The notes: a model not told the origin generated them from the sequence alone. DNA of 64,000 nt from Siphonodentalium dalli (GCA_032622095.1 CP136065.1:208856151-208920150), one strand, 5' to 3'. Positions 20,858 to 31,368 are shown, counted from the first letter of the stretch. Numbers and translations: made by a program.

Positions 20858-21224
20858 AATGTTATATCCCAACATTTATCGGTGGGGATCCTCTATATAA
20901 ATCATTTATATCATCCGTCCTTAATTACCGCTATATATTTTCCGTGAACGCGGACATGTATTTCATGAATATTAAAAAATCATTATATGGAATGCACCTC
21001 CAGAACTTTGACACGTAGACTTAAACCGCGGAATGGGGTCTGGGTAATCCAATATGGCCGCGACTCGGTGATCTCGCTTATTCTAAGATGTGGTGCAGAA
21101 AATGATAAATAATTGGGCGCAATGGATATGAGGGTCATATATTTTGAACGCATCGTAAAGCATGACATAGTTACAGAAAGACACACACACTCAGCTTTTA
21201 TATAGATATTAGAAGGTGACCCGA

Positions 21225-21535
21225 CTTCGTCCGGGCTTTGACCTTGAATTGTCCATTTTGAAGGTCAAGGTCAAGTGGGGTCAAGATTTGACCAGTCCAA
21301 AACACTGCCCGGACAAAAGTACCCGACAAACATGCCCGTCGAAATCCATCCGGTTTTACCCGACTTGACCTTGAATTGATCATTTTGAAGGTCAGGTCGG
21401 GGTCACGATTTGACCCGTCCAAAACACTCAGTGGCAAAAGTAACCCAATGTATCAAATTTCGTGAAAATCCCATCAAAATTCTCGATTTGACCTTGAATT
21501 GACCCGATTTCAAGGTCAAGGTCACGTCGCACGCA
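21225..21535. repeat. Repeats of TGACCTTGAA / TTCAAGGTCA
   Basis: At least three units pair TTGACCTTGAATTG with TTGAAGGTCAAGGTCA, 120-150 bp apart, interleaved with GTCCAAAACACT and GACAAAAGTACCC. The half-site TCAAGGTCA matches the extended monomer site bound by FTZ-F1/SF-1 and ERR-type nuclear receptors. The arrangement itself is a diverged tandem repeat, so any regulatory role is inference. Confidence 0.65.
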
Positions 21536-22430
21536 TATGGCTGTTTCTATAGTCTATATGAAAGTCTATCGAGTACGAAGTAATGTTACGGCTGAAGATT
21601 AGCCGGAATGCGAAAATACAAAATTCGTGTTGTCGATAAATATTTGTACAGTTCATACTATATGCATACTAGTCCAACATACTCATTTATAGTCAATAGT
21701 CAGTGGTTGGCTTGGGTTTACGACCTGTATCAACATATATTTTTACACGAGCATGTGTGTCACGCTTTGTCCAATCCATGACTATATCTCTTATGTGACT
21801 TGGTCTCTATAGCTTCACATGTGGGGATCATGCAGTAAATACACAGTACTGTATTGAATCCAGGACATGTGCATTGTACAACGAAGGCACTGTTCCAAAC
21901 ATTTATTGATGCAGCATACACGGGCTTATACGCATAAATAAGCTGTCCGATGACAGTGCAGTGACCGATACATCGTATACAAATGAAAATTACCGTTCAA
22001 CGAGTCGCCCAATCGTCGTTGTCATGGTCGAAGCGGGGCGTTGTCAAATAGTTGACACCGTTACTGCATTTCTGTGTATAGTTTAATTGAATATTGCGTC
22101 AACGGGGGTACGAATTTGACAAATAATACATTTATGCTTATCAAAGCTTACGTTGGATGTTAATTTTCGCACCGTTAATGTCCCCTTGTAGCCCAAGAAA
22201 CTACTTTTTGCGATCGGTTCGCGGTTTGATCGGATTATCCAGACTTGACCGAGCCGATTGTGACTCATTTTATGTATAGATCTCATCTTCGTATGTATTC
22301 CGTGAATTAACCTGGTGGACCTGCAAAGTCTACTCTACACGATGCATGCAAGAAGAAGCCCACTTTTATCGTCCCAATTCAGTAAAAGGCCTCTTTATCT
22401 ATGTTTGTCATAAAATATCACGTATAATAA

Positions 22431-22530
22431 GGCCGCAGAATCGTTGAACTGCCGCAGCACCGTGGTTGTCAAGCCGCAGAATCGTGGAATTGGTCGTAGA
22501 ATCGTCGAAACGATTGTGTCGTGTGAAATT
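22431..22530. repeat. Inverted repeat, right copy
   Basis: Mirror partner of 19153-19253. Reading either copy in one frame gives the same peptide-like string (CRSTVVVKPQNRGIGRRIVE). That is a consequence of the inverted repeat, not evidence of a gene. Confidence 0.8.
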
Positions 22531-23059
22531 ACGGATCACGCGGATGCAAGGCTTTGCAAGATCACTGTAGCACGTACAGTTGTGCACATAGAATCTTTGT
22601 GTGTGAGGACATCAAACTTTAGACTTGACTCAATGTTTGGACAGACGTCAATAAATAATAAATATATTTACATTTCATATATCCTTGTTCCATCTCACTG
22701 ACCAATGCGGGCCAGCATATACAAAGATCGACACATCATACAGTAAAATCGAACTGGATTTCTCAGCTCTATATAGGGTTGAAAATTTGACATGCGATAC
22801 AGAACAATGGTATAGTACAAGAAATGATGGAACCATTTTACTGTTAGTGTTATTTTGGTAAAAATTTGGTAAAATTTCAGTGAAATTTTGGAGAAATTTT
22901 GACCAAAGTTTTTACTGTTATTTGGTAAAATTTCACTGAAATTTTGGTGAAATTTCACTGAAATTTTAGTGAAATTTTGGTTAAATTTCAATGAATTTTT
23001 TTACTGTTATTTGAGTGAAATATCAGTGAAATTTCACTCAACAATTTTCTCTTGGGTAT

Positions 23060-23600
23060 CTAAAGAAAAAAAGATGAATTCAAAACAGTTATTTCATATC
23101 TTAATTCATCATCTATCGCTATTACTAATGGTGTAACTCTTCTCTGAATTATCAGTCAGAGAAACAGTCAACAAGATATAATACTTTTTTACCCAAAACA
23201 ACTATTTCCTAATATGTATCTTGGACACTGAATGAACTTATGGTTATATACTTCTTGCTTGCAAGATCATAGAAGAATTTTTTTTAAATTGGTACGAAGT
23301 ACCTACAGTACATGCACGGTCAAACCCGATAGGTTCAACTTCCGACAGACCATGAGAGACTCCTTTCGTTATAAAAGCAATGTCAAGTGAGTCTGCGGTC
23401 TTTTTAATTTATTCTACCTCGCAAGATAAGTCGCTGTTTTATGTGTTTGTAACTAGACTCTATCAACTCCTATGATATTTAATTCAATAGAAGCAAGTCC
23501 ACCGCAGAGTATCCCTAGGAAAGGTGGTTTTCCGCTGAGGTTTCTCAATTTTCCGATGTGGTTTAATTCGAAAGATGTCTTAATCTGGCCCGAGATGACT
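23060..23600. repeat. Duplicated non-coding module, shared with 25190-26050 and 38340-38470
   Basis: Shared landmarks include TATCTATCACTATTACTAATG-like sequence (ATTACTAATGGTGTAACTCT), GTCAACAAGATATAATA, ATCTTGGACACTGAATGAAC and GGTTCAACTTCCGACAGA. No exon is evident in this copy. The module precedes TSP1 copy 5. Confidence 0.7.
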
Positions 23601-23617
23601 GAACAAAACATGTAGCA

Positions 23618-23905
23618 ATGTCAGCAATACATGGATATTGGTCGCCGTGGAAAACTGGATCTTGCAGCGTGTCTTGTGGAATCGGAACTGAAGCGGTCCA
23701 CGAGGGGAGATGGGTCAATTCGGATGGCAGCTCAATGTGGACCAATTGGGAATCCGAGTATGGGAATCTCGGGACCTCACGTAACTGTGTGTCGCTGCAT
23801 AAATAAGGACTAAAACATGTAACAACCCGCCAGCAGGACCCGGCCGGGAGAGACATGTGATGAAGAATCAAAGGAAACACTTCCATGCTTCCATGCAGAG
23901 TTATT
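23618..23905 (+). pseudogene. TSP1 exon with C-type-lectin-like insert, copy 5
   Basis: Begins MSAIHGYWSPWKTGSCSVSC-GIGT and passes into a lectin-like core (GRWVNSDGSSMWTNWESEY, GNLGTSRNCVSL) before a stop after HK. By comparison with the uninterrupted copies the extra segment is about 23689-23802; it replaces 4 nt (CAAG) by 114 nt and so shifts the frame. The TSP1 remainder (ACATGTAACAACCCGCCAGC; GAGACATGTGATG) follows, and the copy ends in a duplicated CTTCCATG. All three interrupted copies share the same junctions, so the insert predates their duplication. Confidence 0.65.
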
Positions 23906-23939
23906 TTTATGAAAATTAAGCCAAATTTACAACACGCAC

Positions 23940-24210
23940 TGTCAGTCTTATATATTTATTAAATGCAAAGAGTATCGATGGCTAAAATCATTTGCATTAG
24001 TTTATCGCCGATTGCTGCGTCCCGAATCGATATGTAAATATTTACAATTGAGCGTAGTTCAAACTGTGTTTTCTATGGAGTTTTATGGTCGATTTCTTTG
24101 AAATTTTGGGCGAAGTTAGTAGAATGCTACATTCCCCCAGTTAGCATAGCGAATGAGTACTAATATATCAGTTTTACACACCCGAACAAGTCCATAATAT
24201 GTCTTTAAAA
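23940..24210. repeat. Interspersed repeat, copy 1 (pairs with 60990-61270)
   Basis: About 270 bp shared with the copy at 60990-61270. Landmarks are GTTTATCGCCGATTG, ATGTAAATATTTACAATT, AGTTAGTAGAATGCTACATT and the 3' end CACCCGAACAAGTCCATAAT. A third partial copy of the 3' end is at about 61855-61885. The shared 3' end and ragged 5' end resemble a retroposed element, but no poly-A or tRNA-like head is visible. Confidence 0.75.
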
Positions 24211-24647
24211 CTGTGTGGGTTGTCAACTTTGCAATCGTCCAACTGGATATATATCGCAGTCGTCATAAATCATGTGACGTACAACAGATAGTATCCTTGG
24301 AGTGTAAAATGTGTCCATCGCTATATCTCCATCATGGTGGATGAGATGTTAATGATCCAAACAATGGAATGACAGGTAAATACATGCTATATCATTTTGC
24401 TATCAGTCCATTTCAGTTAGTAAAATTTCAGCAGTTATATTCATCGTCAAAGCCGGTCAAAGTGCTCATTTTTGGCTATAAGACATGTCGCTTTGCTTCG
24501 GACTTGTTGCCTGGCTGTCACCCATCCAGGGGTCGTGGTCAAGTGTTTGGTTAATTGGGTCGGTCGTTTAAATGTTCGTCAAGAAAAAGACAAGCAGCAG
24601 AAGATGATGCTGCATCATCAATGACCGCCGAGAAATGGGATGATTAA

Positions 24648-25088
24648 CCCTTTACGCAACAGAACGGCCCTGTGCCAATGCATTCTCTTATATATGCGAG
24701 TCGACCATAGGTCGCCTCGCATATATAAGAGAATGCATTGGCTTAACACATATTAAAAATGATAAAATTGTCAAAGAATGTAGAAAAATATTATAAAAAT
24801 TGTTAAAAAATGTAAGAAAAATTTATAAAATTGTTAAAGAATGTAAGAAAAAATGGTAAGAAGTGTTTCGGCCAATGCATTCTCTTATATATGCGAGGCG
24901 ACCTATGGTCGACTCGCATATATAAGAGAATACATTGGCACAGGGCATAACTGTAACCATCACAATGTGGTCAATGAACCGGTTCCAATGATATCCATAT
25001 TTGTATGGTGTTATTTAGACAGACCGAAGATATTTTAGGCTGTTGAAGCTTTATTTGGGCGTTTTTGGCCGTTTTGTTGGGTAAAGGG
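24648..25088. mobile_element. piggyBac-like MITE (441 bp) with TTAA duplication
   Basis: CCCTTTACGCAACAGAACGG at the left and the inverse CCGTTTTGTTGGGTAAAGGG at the right, with TTAA directly outside both ends (24644-24647, 25089-25092). TTAA duplication with C-C-C-T-T-like ends is the piggyBac signature. Inside are two near-perfect palindromes (24674-24744 and 24872-24937) sharing CCAATGCATTCTCTTATATA, so the whole element can fold into nested hairpins. Related copies are at 28590, 48701 and 63751. Confidence 0.9.
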
Positions 25089-25189
25089 TTAAAACAAATT
25101 GCCATGCCCCAACAGTAATCCCAGCAAGTCTTAAGTGTCACTCATTGACACAACACATACTGATACACTGTAACTACTGGTCCAATGAT

Positions 25190-26060
25190 AACTGATAAAA
25201 AAGAAATATGATGAACTCCAAAACAGGTATTCATATCTCCATACAAGTATCTATCACTATTACTAATGGTGTAACTCTTAAGGGAACCATCAGTCAGAGA
25301 AACAGTCAACATGATATAATATTTTTTTACCCAAATATGTATCTCCTAATAAGTATCTTGGACACTGAATGAACTAATGATTATATACTTCTTGCTTGCA
25401 AGATCCTAGAGAACTTTAAAAAAATTGGTACTTAGTACCTACAGTATAGGCACTGTCAACCCCGATAGGTTCAACTTCCGACAGATCATGAGACAGTCCT
25501 TTTGTTATAAAAGCAATATCAAGTTAGTTTGCAGTCATTTCAATTTCTTCTACCTCTCAATATAAGTCGCTGTTTTCATCTGTTCAAATTTAATGAACGT
25601 TCTCTTGAAGATATTGATAATGACAACGTGAAATTTCCTATTTTTGTGCAATGACACATTTTTCCTTTTTCAGAATTACATCTTCACAATTGATCAACAA
25701 TCCTTTATTCTACAATGGTGTCTCATCATTGTTTGCTAGGGGGTTTGAGAATTACTCTCTTCAATGACAGTGCTCTGTGGATGTATAATTGCAATAACAA
25801 ATACAAAAAATTTGTTTTGTTTATGAGAATCACTCAGAACGAATGTCGTTTTTTGCATCGCAAGCAATGCCTTTTCTTGTTCGAGCACGGTCAAACTTTG
25901 AAACCCAATAGGTTCAACTTCCGACAGACCATGGGACAGTCCTTTCGTTATACATGTAAAAGCAATGTCAAGTACTTCTGCGATCTTTTCAATTTCTTCT
26001 ACCTCGCAAGATAAGTCGCCGTTTTCATATATCTGTTCAAATTCAATCTACGTTATATTG
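25190..26060. repeat. Duplicated module with a shared terminal-exon-like segment
   Basis: Copy of the module seen at 23060 and 38340. It also holds a splice-like tttttcag at about 25674, followed by a frame TSSQLINNPLFYNGVSSLFA then RGFENYSLQ-stop. The same segment recurs at about 32055, 36740 and 37980 with few changes (TSSQLIINPLFYNTVSSLFA in the second copy). Equal frames in several copies suggest a real C-terminal exon of a duplicated gene whose identity is unknown. Confidence 0.55.
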
Positions 26061-26089
26061 TACAATATTTCTACTTCCGGATGCCAGAT

Positions 26090-26256
26090 AAACTAGACAA
26101 TGTGAGGCTTGCCTCTTCTCTCTAAATTGAACAGAAGATTAAATTCTTTTATGATGAAAACTTTGTAAATGTTATTTTCCCTCTGATGTGGCACGTTCTT
26201 CTGCTTCCTCCATACAGCCTGAGGGCTTGGAGTTGGTTGGTTGTCATGCCTCCTCT
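26090..26256 (-). pseudogene. Secreted cationic peptide family, 5'-truncated copy
   Basis: On the - strand the frame reads DNQPTPSPQAVWRKQKNVPH, then QRENNIYKVFIIKEFNLLFN and LERRGKPHIV-stop. It aligns with the mature part of the intact peptides at 30566 and 32445. The signal-peptide part is missing, replaced by unrelated sequence with stops. Confidence 0.6.
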
Positions 26257-27744
26257 ACTTTATTCGCGGCATCCACAGCCTAAGCTGAGAAGGGCAGTGA
26301 TAGAAGTTCTGTGGCAGCTACCGCTGGTCCTCCGGCAATCCCGGGTTCATCTCATAAACACAGCAACATAAAATTTATGCCCACAATTAAGCCCTCCTGT
26401 CTCCCACTCTGTTACTTTGATTAAGAGATCAGAATTTGAAACAGATTTATTACTGGATATATGAGATCAGCTGTTTTCGGTTTGCTGTATATTTCGGGGT
26501 ATTGCTAAAAACGATATACAGAAGATTCGTGAACTTATTGGAGGTTACCTGATTTGCTGAATACAAGGACATGTTTTTCAATGAAAGAAGTTCGATATTC
26601 GAAGAAGTCACATCAATATATGGTTACATCATTCTCCCAGAACCTTGTGAAATTTTAAAAATTGAAACGATGTATAATAACCAAGTGGTTTGGATTGCAT
26701 TGTAAGTACAACTAAAACTATCTCAGAATTAGATAGTGAACTCATTTGGACCTACGGAATAATTTGGAATTAGGATGATTATACACTGAAAACTAAAAAG
26801 CTTGATTCTGAACAAAGGACCTAACTCAGAGATGGCTGATGAAGACTGCTAATGTCCAGATGCGATGAGTTCATTTTGATGAACATAACCAAACAGACTC
26901 AAATTGAACTACTGGCGACATGGAAGAAGTTGAGAAAAACCCAGGATTGTGTTTTAAATTGACTCGTCTTAAATATTTAGCGTTATGCTTTAAATAATAT
27001 GTGTAATTTACCTCAGTTCCTTCGTCTATAATCAATTTAGTCGCATAAATGCTCTTTATCCAAGCCGAACCATGAATTGTCAAAGAAATGCTTAGTCTGT
27101 GTTATATTTGCAAATTTGATTTTCTTTTTCAATCCAAAATGGAGTGATTGCAGACGATTGGATTTTACACGGAATTGTTGAGACCAATAGAAAAATAATG
27201 GTTCCTTGCAGTTGCACGTTGCAGACACAATTGGGATTGATATGCAACAAAAATTATATTTCTGTGAAACTCAAATTATGCGTTCTCGTGACAGTTCAAT
27301 TTGTTCAAATTTGATCTTCATTTTGGTCATCAAAGAACATTTTGAAGAAAAAATTGGTTCAGTCGCTAATGTTTATGATGTTCCAGCATATATGTTCTAA
27401 AAAAAAATAATTAGGTTCGGCACCCGAAACTATAGGTAGGGTCTGGTAACCGGAAACACAACCATTTTATACCCTGTAATTCAAACATTCAGCAACCGGT
27501 ATTTTGAGCCCTTTAATACTGATTTGTAAATCATCATCTGGATAGTCAAAATAAAATTCTGCTACATTTGAGGGTATTCAAAACGATACGTTTTGTGTCA
27601 GTTCCTCGTGTATTGTTTTTTTTCGTTTGCTCTCGCCTCGGCCATTTTGGATGCGTGGTCGGATCAAGTGCATATTAATTTACGGCTTCGTTCACACACT
27701 TAAAATATGTCCGGGAATTTCCAGGTAATTTATCGCAGAGGACT

Positions 27745-28215
27745 TTAAAGAAAATTGAATACATATTCTTGAAAGTTCTTCAATTATTCCTGAATTTTCT
27801 CTCATTCATGTATTTATCAAGAACTTTCAAATCATAGAGAATATTTTTGGGTTCCTTATCTGTTCATGAACTTACTTCAGTCATTTCATGAACTTTCAAG
27901 AGCATTTCCAATATTCTAAAAGTTCTGTCCATGAACTAACTTAAGGGTCATTTCAAGAATTTCATGAAGGCAAACTATTCTTGAAGTTCTTCAATTGTTC
28001 ATGAACATGAATAAAGAACATTTCATGAACTTTTATGTAGCCCCAGAGAATTCATGAAAGTTCTTGATTAATGCATGATATATTTCATACACATTGCATA
28101 ACATATTTCATGAACAAGAGTTCATGAACACAGTGGAAGAAAATTGAGGAACCTTTTTTGGAACAGTTCATGAACGCTTATGAACAGTCCATGTAAGTTC
28201 TTGAAGTCATGAAAA
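27745..28215. repeat. Degenerate TTCATGAAC-rich tract
   Basis: About 470 bp with some twenty copies of TTCATGAA or AAGTTCTTGAA-type motifs in both orientations. The core TTCATGAA is itself palindromic. There is no regular period, so it looks like the interior of an old element with subterminal motifs, not a satellite. No termini were found. Confidence 0.7.
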
Positions 28216-28224
28216 TCAAGTCAC

Positions 28225-28600
28225 CAGGGTCATCGATGCACAGGCCAACAGACTTTATAACAATCCGATTTATTCTGGGAGTGGAAGAAATCCTTTATAA
28301 CCAAGCACTCAAGTTAAATACAGTGTTGTTGAAAACCTAACGCCGTCACACGACATAATTGGATTTGTGGTGCACAATAAACTTTCTTCAAAACGCAAAC
28401 ACCTGAACGAATGTGATAATCACACATGTGGGAAAGACTGTTTTGCAACGATTCCATTTGAGAAGAGTATTGGCGATGAGAGGTATTTGGTGAAATGCAA
28501 TTCGCAATCCTCAGGAACTCTGGAAGGCGATTGTGCTTGTTCTTATATCGTTGGAAAGCTTGTTATCGTGCGCATCTTTGAGAGTCTCACAATAGGGAGC
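28225..28600 (+). pseudogene. Fragment of an unknown protein, possibly a receptor tail
   Basis: A coding-like frame reads IDAQANRLYNNPIYSGSGRN-PL, a TAA, then QVKYSVVENLTPSHDIIGFV and NECDNHTCGKDCFATIPFEK, and continues to GDCACSYIVGKL. N-x-L-Y-x-N-P-I-Y resembles tyrosine-containing cytoplasmic tails, and the later Cys-rich part resembles a small extracellular module. One in-frame stop separates them, and the 3' end runs into a piggyBac-like MITE fragment at about 28590. Confidence 0.3.
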
Positions 28601-28670
28601 CTCACATATATAAGAGCATACATTGGCAGTGTGTTTTCGCAAAATTTCAGGAAGCTCCAGTCATGAAATG
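28590..28670. mobile_element. Fragment of the TTAA-type MITE family
   Basis: GAGCCTCACATATATAAGAG, CATACATTGGC and GCAAAATTTCAGGAAGCTCC match the right half of the copy at 63751 in inverse orientation. Both ends are eroded. Confidence 0.65.
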
Positions 28671-28849
28671 GTTAGCTCTTATGGAGCTTCACGAATCTCC
28701 TCTCAAATCTTCGTCAGAATGGTTCTTTTGTTAGTGCCGAAAAGCGGCGGTTCTTCGTTTAGAGGATTCGTCACCGGGATATTTGGAACTGATGATGATA
28801 TCGGTAAAATTTTGACATTTTAACATATAACACCTCTCTTTAAGAATAC

Positions 28850-29780
28850 ATACATTTGTACATGTATATGAATGCATACACTATCTCTTCCTATCCTTCT
28901 ACAACATACATGTATACTATTTAAATGCCTAATTTAACCCTTTGGCTATAAACTTCATTCAGCCTTTTGCATACGCTCCAAATTATTTTCTAAAATGTTA
29001 ATAGCCCAACATCAGGTTACGATCTTGGTATTCCCATTTGTTAACTGTGATGGCAGTGTTTTTGCTGTGATTTATAACTATATTTTACTATTTAGACCTC
29101 TTGCAAAAACACTCCATACACGGCCTATATGTGAGCAGCATTTCTAATTTCATACTCCGCCGCTAAGCTACCAATTTTCTTCTTTATATTTAGTTGCCAT
29201 ACTATTAGAGGTGTTGTAGCTTACTCCATTGTATGTATCCAGGAAATATCATCGCTTGTGTGCATACCAGTGGTTTAGGACCTACCCTCACTTCAGCGAC
29301 ATTCCTAGCAACCCTTGAATAATTTCACAACGTACGGAGCTTCACGAATCTCCTCTCAAATCTTCGTCGGAATGGTTCTTTTGTTTCCGGTTGAGTTATG
29401 GGACATGTGGTGTGAACAGTGAAAAGTACATCTGAAATAGCGCTCATTTCATTTGAATGGGTCATCGTGTATCACTTTCCTAAAAAATTGTCATGGAGTA
29501 TGGTGTTCTAACTGTGCTGTATATAAACAAATGCTCTGCAGACACATCACATTCATACTATCATTATACATGTACTACACTAATATGACCATACGCTAGT
29601 GTAATTAATGAACCAAAGCTAAAACACTCACATGACGGTGGCTGTGGCTTTTAATTTATTTTTGTTTTATTATCAAAATCAGTTTATAGATTCCCCCGAT
29701 ATTCCCATCAAATAAGATTCACATAAGCCTATATATATTTCATGTGGTAATTATCAATAATTTTACACTCCACACACAAC
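28850..29780. other. No gene seen
   Basis: AT-rich intergenic DNA. A short direct repeat links 28685-28720 and 29335-29372 (GGAGCTTCACGAATCTCCTC). Nothing else is supported. Confidence 0.45.
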
Positions 29781-29787
29781 GGGGTCA

Positions 29788-29922
29788 TCAAAAGAATTGA
29801 CCCCAATCGTAATTTAGAGTATAATTAGGCCATAATGTTTCCGTGTAGTCTTGATTGTCAGCTAGACTATACGTGGTATAAACTACTAACATCAAAGTGA
29901 AAGTAGTTATTATAAATTTCAT
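29788..29922 (-). pseudogene. Secreted peptide family, signal-peptide half only
   Basis: ATG on the - strand followed by MKFIITTFTLMLVVYTTYSL-ADNQDY, nearly identical to the N-termini at 30790 and 32669, then a different tail (TETLWPNYTLNYDWGQFF-stop). The switch occurs right after DNQDY. That marks either an exon edge or a recombination point in the family. As it stands it would encode a 44-residue secreted peptide with an acidic, aromatic mature part. Confidence 0.5.
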
Positions 29923-30085
29923 ACTCTTACAACATCAGTTGGACATATCAAACCACAAATAAGGTTACACGCCGTCACCGAGTCCGGTATTCATATGTGA
30001 CAGTTTCTTACACCGTCATCAAAACCCATTCTCAGTGATAAAAAACTACTTTGTTTGTATCAAAAGATGATATTGTTTATTACAG

Positions 30086-30160
30086 ACGTGTGTGATGGAC
30101 TTGAACGCGGTAACGGATGGTGTGATATTGAAAACTCATTCTCAGTATTAAAAAAACTAC
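30086..30160 (+). pseudogene. EGF-like exon fragment (first copy)
   Basis: Acceptor tgtttattacag, then DVCDGLERGNGWCDIENSFS. The start of the EGF-like exon is present, but the copy jumps back into upstream intron sequence after the second Cys. It is a rearranged duplicate of the exon at about 31566. Confidence 0.55.
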
Positions 30161-30196
30161 TTTGTTTGTATCAAAAGATGATATTGTTTATTACAG

Positions 30197-30309
30197 ACGT
30201 GTGCGACGGAGTTCAACGTGGTCATGGATGGTGTGATACTGTGACTGGTGTGTACCTGCTATCCAGGATGGAGTTCACCAGAAACATTCAATATGGCAGA
30301 CAATTTTAA
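30197..30309 (+). pseudogene. EGF-like exon, frameshifted copy
   Basis: After acceptor tgtttattacag the frame reads DVCDGVQRGHGWCDTVTGVY and then shifts (LLSRMEFTRN) because two bases of GTGTGTGTACC are missing. The intact version would continue CTCYPGWSS. It ends TAA at 30307-30309. Confidence 0.6.
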
Positions 30310-30565
30310 TTTAAAAACTTAGTGAACGGGCAAACGACAAATACAGAAAAGGAACGTCCCCAGTGGTATATTATATACCATTGTACTGACTACATAGAAT
30401 ATTTCATATCAAACATTAGATTCACCATTAATCCATATTAGCAATTAATGAAATAACAGACAAAAGACAAAAACCTTAACCACCCTGAACCACCCCTGAA
30501 ATTTCCAATCAAAACAAATTGGAAAATATATTGGACAATATTTCAACTCCCGGATGCCAGATAAA

Positions 30566-30790
30566 CTAGACAATGTGAATCTTGCCTCTTCTCTCTAAAT
30601 TGAACAGAAGATTAAATTCTTTTACGATGAAAACTTTGTAAATGTTATTTTCCCTCCAACGTCGCACCTTCTTCTGCTTCTTCCATACAGCCCGAGTGCT
30701 TGGAGGTGGTAGGTAGTCTTGATTGTCAACTAGACTATACCTGGTATAAACTACCAACATCAAAGTGAAAATAGTTATTATAAATTTCAT
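30566..30790 (-). CDS. Small secreted cationic peptide, paralogue A
   Basis: An intact 74-codon frame from ATG to TAG-type stop. Residues 1-20 (MKFIITIFTLMLVVYTRYSL) form a short hydrophobic signal peptide, with cleavage likely near S-L-V-D or just after. The mature part is strongly basic (KKQKKVRRWRENNIYK) with a hydrophobic C-terminal segment (VFIVKEFNLLFNLERRGK). There are no cysteines. The R-R-G-K near the end looks like a dibasic/amidation processing site. Its paralogue at 32445 differs at a few residues with the frame kept. The role is unknown; signal peptide, basic charge and copy number would fit a host-defence or signalling peptide, but that is speculation. Confidence 0.55.
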   Translation of the reverse strand: MKFIITIFTLMLVVYTRYSLVDNQDYLPPPSTRAVWKKQKKVRRWRENNIYKVFIVKEFNLLFNLERRGKIHIV

Positions 30791-31209
30791 GCTCTTACAA
30801 CATCAGTTGGACATTTCAACCCACAAATAAGGTTACACACTGCGTCCGGTATTCAAGGCTCAAAATAATTTCTTTTTCACCAAATGGATGGTGTTGGTCA
30901 TTTCAAAATGGTGCCTGTCATTTTTCAGATATACTGTTCGAGACAGTATTTAAATTTCCAATCAACATATTATTTGTCAATGACTTTACTTTGATTAATA
31001 AATACACATGCAATTCACAAACGACATAATTTATATTCACTCTGAATTGATCTGATATTACAAAAGAATTATTTTTTACTTTCAATGTCCTATTTGTCTG
31101 GTAGTGGCTCCTTGGACGTACCCAAACAGACAGATTGTTTAAAAATTCACATTGGACAAAAGGTCCGACAGATACATAAGTGCACTGGACATAAGCTATT
31201 TTCGTCGGA

Positions 31210-31368
31210 TAATGACCATGACCGGACACTTATTTTTAGCCTTGCCGATATTCATGTGTCGGACAATGACCGTGACGGCCACTTATTTTTAGCCTTGCCG
31301 GTATTCATGGATCGGACAATGACCGTGACCGGCCACTTATTTTTAGCCTTGCCGATATTCATATGCAA
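31210..31368. repeat. 54-bp tandem repeat (type 2), three copies, first locus
   Basis: The unit contains GGACAATGACCGTGACCGGC, CACTTATTTTTAGCCTTGCC and GGTATTCATGTGTC (54 bp). In one frame it gives SDNDRDRPLIFSLAGIHV. It is unrelated in sequence to the type 1 54-bp repeat downstream, although the unit length is equal. It lies in the presumed intron before an EGF-like exon, and the same three-copy block recurs at 33157-33315. Confidence 0.85.

Larger units (their letters stand above)
17894..23056. mobile_element. Possible 5.2-kb DNA element with TA-flanked inverted ends
   Basis: The left end CCAAAGAGAAAATGAG and the right end (inverse of CCCAAGAGAAAATTG) sit between TA dinucleotides. Just inside, both ends carry many copies of AATTTCACTGAAATTT-like motifs (17915-18110 and 22850-23040). 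A paralogous copy of the flanking DNA at about 38285-38365 runs through without the insert (GGAGGAGTTATCAACGG), which supports one insertion event. The interior includes a ~100-bp inverted repeat pair, a GA-rich tract, TCAAGGTCA repeats and two unknown reading frames. Confidence 0.6.

Noticed and set aside
22444-22701. Frame containing CRSTVVVKPQNRGIGRRIVE, also found near 19150-19260 on the other strand
   Set aside because: The identical peptide is explained by the ~100-bp inverted repeat pair, not by a shared gene.
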